Assembly (NCBI RefSeq): GCF_051710625.1
Contig: NZ_JBPESN010000006.1
Location: 4,758 to 68,757 of the forward strand
Direction: 5' to 3'
Length of the DNA: 64,000 nt
From: JBPESN01 sp051710625
GTDB taxonomy: Bacteria > Pseudomonadota > Gammaproteobacteria > Enterobacterales > Enterobacteriaceae
Shown here: positions 58,804 to 64,000 of the stretch, piece after piece
How the letters are laid out: each line of letters starts with the position of its first letter
Numbering within the stretch: the stretch's first letter is position 1
Notes under the pieces: model-generated
The model's input: only the letters and a program-made list of their open reading frames with translations
Database searches by the model: none
Told to the model about the DNA's origin: nothing
Position numbers and translations under genes: made by a program

Positions 58804-59461
58804 ATACAGTACCCGCTTAATGAAATTTTCAGACACTCCAAGGCGAAGGCTATTTTACCGGCGTACCGGCGATATTTATCCGCCTGCAAGGTTGCCCGGT
58901 GGGCTGTAGTTGGTGCAATACCAAACACACCTAACAACAAGACGAGGCCGACAGGGTGGTGGCGGGGGAAATCCAGTTAAAAACCGCTGACAGCAGCCGC
59001 TGGGCCAGCCTGACGGCGGAAGAGATCATCGCGCTGATGCTAGAGCAGGGCTGGACCGCCCGCCACGTGGTGATAACCGGCGGCGAGCCGTGCCTGCATG
59101 ATTTGATGCCGCTGACCCACACGCTGGAGCAGCAGGGGTTTAGCTGCCAGATTGAAACTAACGAAACCCAGGAGATACATTGCACGCCGCAAACTTGGGT
59201 GACGGTATCGCCGAAGATCAACATGCGGGGGGGCTGCCGGTGCTGGGCCGCAGCGATGAAATCAAGCATCCGGTGGCGCGACAGCGTGATATTGACGAGC
59301 TGGACGCACTATTGGCGACCCTGCACGATACCAAGCAGCGGGTAATCGCGCTGCAGCTTATCAGTCAGAAAGAGGCGGCCACCCGCTTGTGTATCGAAAC
59401 CTGTATCGCCCGCAATTGGCGCTTGTCGATGCAAACTCACAAATATCTCAACATCGCCTGA
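58804..59461 (+). pseudogene. queE: 7-carboxy-7-deazaguanine synthase, broken
   Basis: The position aligned with the start codon is ATA (58804-58806, ATA CAG TAC CCG CTT AAT GAA ATT TTC; E. coli MQYPINEMF). One C is lost in TTCCAG just after. [19 protein letters not shown] and [11 protein letters not shown] (radical-SAM cysteines) continue in another frame to a TAA. The frame then runs ARHVVITGGEPCLHDL to KINMRGG, shifts near 59235, and ends LSMQTHKYLNIA at 59461. It would make the deazaguanine precursor of queuosine; queD beside it is also dead. Confidence 0.93.
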
Positions 59462-59625
59462 TAGCTGCCCGCCACGTCATTAACCCGGTCAGACGCTTAA
59501 GATGCAGCAGCGTGCGCGTCGTTTGAAATAATCTGGCCCCTATACCGTCCCACCATCTTTGCTTCGCAGCAATGCCCGCGAACGCCCTGCGTGATAAATG
59601 TGGCGGGTGACTGGCGTAGCGCACG

Positions 59626-59987
59626 CTATTGGCCGCGGTAAACGCAACCCGCGGTACGGGTTTCTTTCAGGGTAACGGCGCTCAGCAGTGGCAACTGCGG
59701 TTTGAGTTGTTGCCAAATCCATTGCGCCAGCACTTCGCTGGTGGGATTTTCCAGGCCGGGGATTTCGTTAAGATAATAGTGGTCCAATCGATCCAGGATC
59801 GGGTGGAAGGCGGCTTTCAACTCGGCGAAATCCATGATCCAGCCGGTATGGGGATCCACTTCGCCGGTCACTTCCAGGCGCACCAGGAAAGAGTGGCCAT
59901 GCAGCCGCCACATTTGTGCCCCGCGGGGACATGGGGCAAACGGTGGGCAGATTTAAAGGTAAAATCTTTATATAACGTGGTAATCAC
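59626..59987 (-). pseudogene. queD: 6-carboxytetrahydropterin synthase, frameshifted
   Basis: From GTG 59987 the frame reads [26 protein letters not shown]; a missing base near 59903 breaks it where RLHGHSF belongs. The rest, [20 protein letters not shown] to [22 protein letters not shown], is uninterrupted in the next frame. The zinc His residues and catalytic Cys (GHKCG) are present in sequence but out of frame with the rest. A lone ATG at 59913 could start only 95 residues without the first His and Cys. It is the queuosine pathway step before QueE. Confidence 0.88.
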
Positions 59988-60325
59988 TGTTGCTTCTCTT
60001 CAACTACATTAACTGCATGATAACGGTTAGCGCGCTATGATGCTATGTCTGGCGCCGCCGGCAACCCCGGGTACGCAAAATGCGGTTAACCCGGTGGCCA
60101 GCGCACCGCGCCGGCGCTCTTCCCAGAGTCAAGTGTATGCGCATTCCGCGGACCTGTTCTACCGATAATTCCGGTAAATTTACCCTTATTTATACCTTAT
60201 GATGTTTAGTTATTTATTATTTACATCGCATTCTTTATTGTGAACCGGCGAGTGGTTAACCTTACAAACTCTAATGATCTTTATAACCCGGCCCGGCGTG
60301 CCGGCACAAGGAACTGCCTACCCCC
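59988..60325 (+). promoter_or_regulatory. Divergent region between queD and cysJ
   Basis: The AT-rich stretch 60170-60265 is the likely cysJ promoter area, which in enterobacteria is bound by CysB. No clear CysB or sigma-70 site can be fixed by eye. 60060-60130 is GC-rich with no gene. Confidence 0.4.
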
Positions 60326-61363
60326 ATAACGAAACAGGTCCCCCCTACAACAGTGCTGCCGCTAAGCGCGGAGCAGCCGGATCGCTTACAGACAGCGACC
60401 GGTGATTTATCTTTCCTGCAGCTGGCCTGGATTTCGGGTTATTTCTGGGGGCGGGTAGCGGAGCAACTGCGCGATGATCTTATCGCCGCCCGGCTTGATG
60501 TGGTGCTGATTAACGCGGGTGACTACAAATTCAAGCAGATCGCGCAGGAGAAATTGCTGCTGATAGTGACCTCCACCCAAGGAGGGGCCGATCCGTCGGA
60601 AGAGGCGGTCGCATTCATTATATAAGTATTTATTTTCCAAGAAAGCGCCTGCACTACCGTCGACGCAATTCGCGGTCTTCGGCCTCGGCGACAGCTCCTA
60701 TGAGCATTTTGCCAAAACCGGCAAAGATTTCGACAGGCGGCTCGCGGAGCTGGGGGCGCAGCGCCTGCATGACCGCGTGGATGCCGATGTGGATCATCAG
60801 GCGCAGGACGAGACCTGGCGTGCCGCCATCGTGGAACAGCTGAAGTCCCGGGTTGCTGTTGCCAGCCCGGCGCAGCAGCAGCTGGCGGCCAGCGGTAACG
60901 TTAACGAAGTGGATTCCAGTCCTTACACCAAAGAGGCGGCGGTCACCGCGCATTTGGCGGTAAGCCAGAAGATCACCAGCCGTCAGTCGCTCAAAGATGT
61001 GCGCCATTTGGAGATCGATCTAACCGAATCTGGCCTGCGTTATCAGCCTGGTGATGCGCTGGGGGTGTGGTATGAAAACAATCCGGCGCTTATCGGTGAA
61101 CTGCTGGCGCTTTTGTGGCTCAAGAGCGATGAGCCGATCCCGGTGGCCGGGCAGACGCTGCCGCCGAGGCGTTGCAAAAGCATTACGAGTTGACGCAAAA
61201 CACCCCGGCCATTGTGGAAGGCTATGCCGTTTTCGCCCGGGACGAGGCGTTGTTGGCCGTGGTGGCGGTGGTGGCCGAGCATGGCGGTATAGACCTTGAG
61301 CAGGCGGACGAATTTTTAAGTGAGCTGCGCATTGAGCGCCGTTATCAGCGGGATGTCTATTGA
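60326..61363 (+). pseudogene. cysJ: Sulfite reductase flavoprotein, broken
   Basis: The start position is ATA (60326-60328, ATA ACG AAA CAG GTC CCC; E. coli MTTQVPP). About 30 residues with the FMN-binding loop (SQTGNAR) are deleted between SGYFWG and [11 protein letters not shown] stop lies near 60623 before LFSKKAP. A frameshift lies near 61165. The FAD/NADPH-binding domain is almost wholly deleted, leaping from [12 protein letters not shown] to [21 protein letters not shown]. Total length is about 58 percent of normal. Assimilatory sulfite reduction is therefore lost. Confidence 0.95.
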
Positions 61364-61618
61364 TGAGCGAACAACAACCGAAAGCCAAATTTTCCGACAA
61401 TGAGCGGTTAAAAGGCGAAGGCCATTTTCTGCGCGGCCCCACCGCGCAAGATTTACAGGGCGGGCTGACCGGCGGCTTCAATGGCGATAATTTTCAGCTG
61501 ATTCGCTTTCACGGCATGTACCAGCAAGACGATCGCGATCTGCGCGCCGAGCACGCCGAGGAGAAGCTGGAGCCATTAATTAACATGATGCTGCGCCGCC
61601 GCCTGCTGGGGGGGGGGG
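61363..61618 (+). pseudogene. cysI: Sulfite reductase hemoprotein, N-terminal stump
   Basis: ATG 61363 overlaps the cysJ stop. The first 85 codons match CysI ([39 protein letters not shown]). At a run of twelve G (61608-61619) the sequence changes abruptly to minus-strand Mu-like tail genes. All sirohaem and 4Fe-4S ligands are lost. Confidence 0.93.
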
Positions 61619-61826
61619 GATTCCCAACATCCGCTCCCAGTCGACCAGCAGCCCGACTGCCAGAAAGGGCGTGATACCGTCAGACACTTCGCCGGCGCGG
61701 ATTTCCAGCTGTGCCAGGCTTTTCCCCTCGGCCTGCAGTTCGACACCGAGTCGCTTACCGGGTCAGCGCATAGCTTTTCGGTGGCAGCAGGGCACTGAGC
61801 AGCTGCGCGTAATCGCGGCTGTTCAT
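61619..61826 (-). pseudogene. Mu gp48-like (DUF2313/YmfQ) tail protein, truncated
   Basis: ATG 61826: MNSRDYAQLLSALLPPKSYALT; a frameshift gives GKRLGVELQAEGKSLAQLEI, then [20 protein letters not shown], typical of the YmfQ/Mu gp48 family near the tail fibre genes. It stops at the G/C run joining cysI, so the C-terminal half and the tail fibres are missing. Confidence 0.75.
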
Positions 61827-61861
61827 GGCATTTTCTCCACTGTGATGGTGCCTGCGTGTAT

Positions 61862-62899
61862 TCACTGCACGGTCTGCTTGTTCACCACCGGCACTACATT
61901 GGCGCTGGGGGCAAGCAACTGGTAGTCCACCACGCCGACCACATCGGATATCAGCGCCCCCAGCTGGGTTCTGACCGCCACCTCACCGGGGGTCACAGGC
62001 GGTTAACATAGTCACTGAGCGCGGTCGTAATCTGTTTGCGCGCGGCCTCCAGCGTCAGATTGCTCAGGCTAACCTGGGCCGTGATACCGGCTTTCACCAC
62101 CTCGGGGCCAGTACCAGACAGTTTTTCGCGGTGATCGGGCGCATCTCGTCAAGGTAGCGCTGCACCGCCTTAAGCGTCTCCGGCGACGGCAGGTCGTTAT
62201 GGGTGACTATCACCACATCCACCGTACCGTAGCCCCGGCGCAGCGGGTAGCCATGGGCTTCGGTGACGCCGGGCAGAGACACCGCCCAGCGATGGTAATC
62301 GTATTGATTGCCGCCCGCCGGCGGACGGCGTATCACTTCCAGCAGGCGTGCCAGCAGGGCGGCGTCGGATTCGGCCTCGCTGCTGCCGACCATGCGGGTG
62401 ATAGTGGCGTTGCTGTCAACATTATTGGCTGGGGCCATCAGCAGCGTCCCTGGCGTATTGTCCGCCAGATTGCCCTGGGTACCGTTTTGCGGCGAGCGGA
62501 CGGGCAAGGTCAGGCTGCCCGTTGCGTCTATCGTGCCCGGCGCGGTGGTCTGGTAGCGCTGACGGCTGCCGGTGGGACGCAATTGCAGTAGGCCGGTAAT
62601 GTTTGCGCCGGGGTTGCCGGTCAGGCGTACTTCGCCGCCGGCCGGGGTAGCTGCTTTCGACGTCAGGTTGCGCGTGCGGCCGTGCATTACCAGATAGTCA
62701 TGGTCGGCGGTGTCCAGGAGCATTTGCCGCACTATCCACAGCTGGTGCTGGGTATAGCCCCTGCAGCGCGCTGGCAATGGTGTTCGCGCGTGCCGCGTAA
62801 TCACCTGTCGGGACCGGTATCGGCGTCCGGCAACTGGTTGCGGATATCGCGCAAGAGCGTGTCGGCAATCTCGGTATGGGTGGGGGTGCTGTGTGCCAT
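61862..62899 (-). pseudogene. Mu gp47-like baseplate J protein, broken
   Basis: ATG 62899: MAHSTPTHTEIADTLLRDIR, then frameshifts near 62805 and 62755. The body is readable as VRQMLLDTADHDYLVMHG, ATPAGGEVRLTG, AESDAALLARLLEVIRRPPAGGN, YDYHRWAVSLPGVTEAHGYP and GYGTVDVVIV, hallmarks of baseplate J/gp47. Further shifts follow, and TGA at 61990 before PVTPGEVAVRTQLGALI. It would form the baseplate wedge. Confidence 0.85.
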
Positions 62900-62912
62900 G
62901 GGGATATTCCGT

Positions 62913-63267
62913 TTAAATGACCTTTACCGGGTGAGTAAAGGTTTGCAAATTGCCGTTGGCGGCCACGACGTCGATATGCAGCCGCAGGTCACCTTGTGCC
63001 GGATGGCTGACTCGGATGTCAATGCGGCGAGCGCGGTTATCGGCCAGCAGTGGTTGCAATGCCTGTCCGGCATATTGCTGCTGGGCCAGTCGCCGGTGGT
63101 AGCCAAGTCTTTGGCCCGCGCCAGTTCGTGCACACGTGAACCCCAGCTGCGGGTCAGCCAAATATTGCCCGCGCGGCGTCTCATCAAGCGTAGTAGCCCG
63201 CGTTATGCAAGTCAGTGGTGCGAGTGCTGGTGTAATCACCGGTCTGGCTGTCAATCAGTGCGTCCAT
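62913..63267 (-). pseudogene. Mu gp46-like tail protein, frameshifted
   Basis: ATG 63267 (MDALIDSQTGDYTSTRTTDL). Frame changes are needed to reach TPRGQYLADPQLG, RRLAQQQYAGQALQPLLADN and LRLHIDVVAANGNLQTFTHPV, the layout of phage GP46 proteins. It lies 13 bases before the baseplate J gene in the conserved Mu tail order. Confidence 0.7.
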
Positions 63268-63369
63268 GGCGTCAGGGTAAAATAAGCGACGGGGCGGTAG
63301 GAGTGACGTGGGCGCAGAGGGTAACTGGTACGGTGGTGTGCGTCGCGAGCCGCGACGCTATCTTATCCG

Positions 63370-63846
63370 TTAACCGGTTTGTTGGACAGCCCAAAAGGTG
63401 TCGGAGTGCCTGTGTTCACTTTGCCGGATGTCGTTAATTTCCACCTCGGCGCTGCGCAGGGTGCCGCCCTGGTGCTCAATATCCCCCGCAAAGCGCCCCA
63501 CCGCACCGCCGTCGTTAATCGTCATACCGCCGTGGCCGCTGATAGGCCCCTCGGCGGTCAGTGCCTGTGAGGTTGACAGCATCGGCGTCTCGAAGCCGGC
63601 GCGCTCTTCGGCCTGAACCTAATAGCGTTTGCATTTAACCCGATACTCGTCGCATTCCACCTCGATAATTCTTTTGCGCCGGATAACGATTTTGGCGCCT
63701 TCGTCACTGTAGAGTGCCACCTCGCCGTTTGCCAGCCCTTGCAGCCGGTAGATGCTGTGTTCGGTGGCAATCACGATACTATGGCGGGTACGGCCGCCCA
63801 GGGCACGGCGAATACGCTGGTCGATGTGTGCTATCAGGTCAGCCAT
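63370..63846 (-). pseudogene. Mu gp45-like baseplate assembly protein V, amber-interrupted
   Basis: ATG 63846: MADLIAHIDQRIRRALGGRT, LQGLANGEVALYSDEGAKIV. TAG (63621-63619) follows VKCKRY; the same frame continues VQAEERAGFETPMLSTSQAL and GGMTINDGGAVGRFAGDIEH, typical of gp45/gpV spike proteins. The end is shifted near 63390. The start overlaps the stop of the next gene upstream (ATGGCTGA). Confidence 0.8.
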
Positions 63847-64000
63847 CTATCTGCTCCCAGCTTTGCCATAACGTTTTTGCACCTTTTTGGCCCTTGACCT
63901 TGCTCACCCGTTTGCTTCCGGGCGCGAAAATGCACCTCCTCATCGCTGTCGGTATCACCCACCACCGCCACCAGGGGTCGGTAGAGCGGAACGGTCTTAT
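63839..64000 (-). CDS. Mu gp44-like tail protein, C-terminal end
   Basis: Open to the right edge of the window. The last residues read VKGQKGAKTLWQSWEQIDG and end at TGA 63841-63839, overlapping the gp45-like start. Position identifies it as the tail/baseplate gene before gp45 in Mu-like phages. A second frame is also partly open, so a frameshift cannot be excluded. Confidence 0.45.
   Translation of the reverse strand: MRPFRSTDPWWRWWVIPTAMRRCIFAPGSKRVSKVKGQKGAKTLWQSWEQIDG

Overview
The window looks like the chromosome of an insect-associated enterobacterium of the Sodalis type. Protein sequences and local gene order are close to Escherichia coli, but roughly half of the genes are broken by stops, frameshifts or deletions that still leave both flanks readable. 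There is also a decaying Mu-like prophage piece and inactive IS911-type elements. This pattern fits a recent host-restricted symbiont such as Sodalis glossinidius or a relative. The species is inferred from the sequence alone.

Layout. 1-7540: end of sdhA, sdhB and the intact sucABCD genes (TCA cycle), closed by a terminator. 8328-12005: the bd oxidase block, with cydA and cydB dead, cydX and ybgE intact, and ybgC dead. 12002-16980: an intact Tol-Pal operon (tolQRAB, pal, cpoB), then tRNA-Lys and nadA. 18763-26262: a dead phosphoesterase gene, intact zitB and gpmA, and dead ybgS, aroG and galETKM. 26576-27780 and 45567-46816: two inverted, inactivated IS911-type copies that bracket a 17.8 kb block. 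That block holds rseCBA-rpoE, nadB, srmB, grcA, ung, grpE, nadK, recN, bamE, rnfH, ratA, smpB and ssrA, plus dead trmN6 and a dead AA10 lytic polysaccharide monooxygenase gene. 46817-48106: accessory scraps, including an intact coiled-coil protein gene and a glycerate kinase tail. 48233-61618: barA, rlmD, relA, mazG, pyrG, eno, queE, queD, cysJ and cysI, of which only pyrG is plainly intact. 61619-64000: the tail module of a Mu-like prophage fused to the stump of cysI.

Functionally, envelope integrity (Tol-Pal, BamE, sigma-E and its Rse regulators), NAD synthesis (nadA, nadB, nadK), the 2-oxoglutarate to succinate part of the TCA cycle, CTP synthesis and DNA uracil repair are kept. High-affinity respiration, galactose use, sulfite reduction, queuosine synthesis, the BarA sensor and RecN repair are lost.

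The observations most worth checking are damaged genes that ought to be essential or important. smpB lacks one A in a poly(A) tract and lies beside a tmRNA with an unusual 14-residue tag and paired D-loop/T-loop changes. eno carries one amber codon. grcA carries one amber codon behind tandem FNR sites. relA has a compensated double frameshift. Three genes have ATA where the start codon should be. Read-level confirmation comes first, because sequencing or assembly error would explain some of these.
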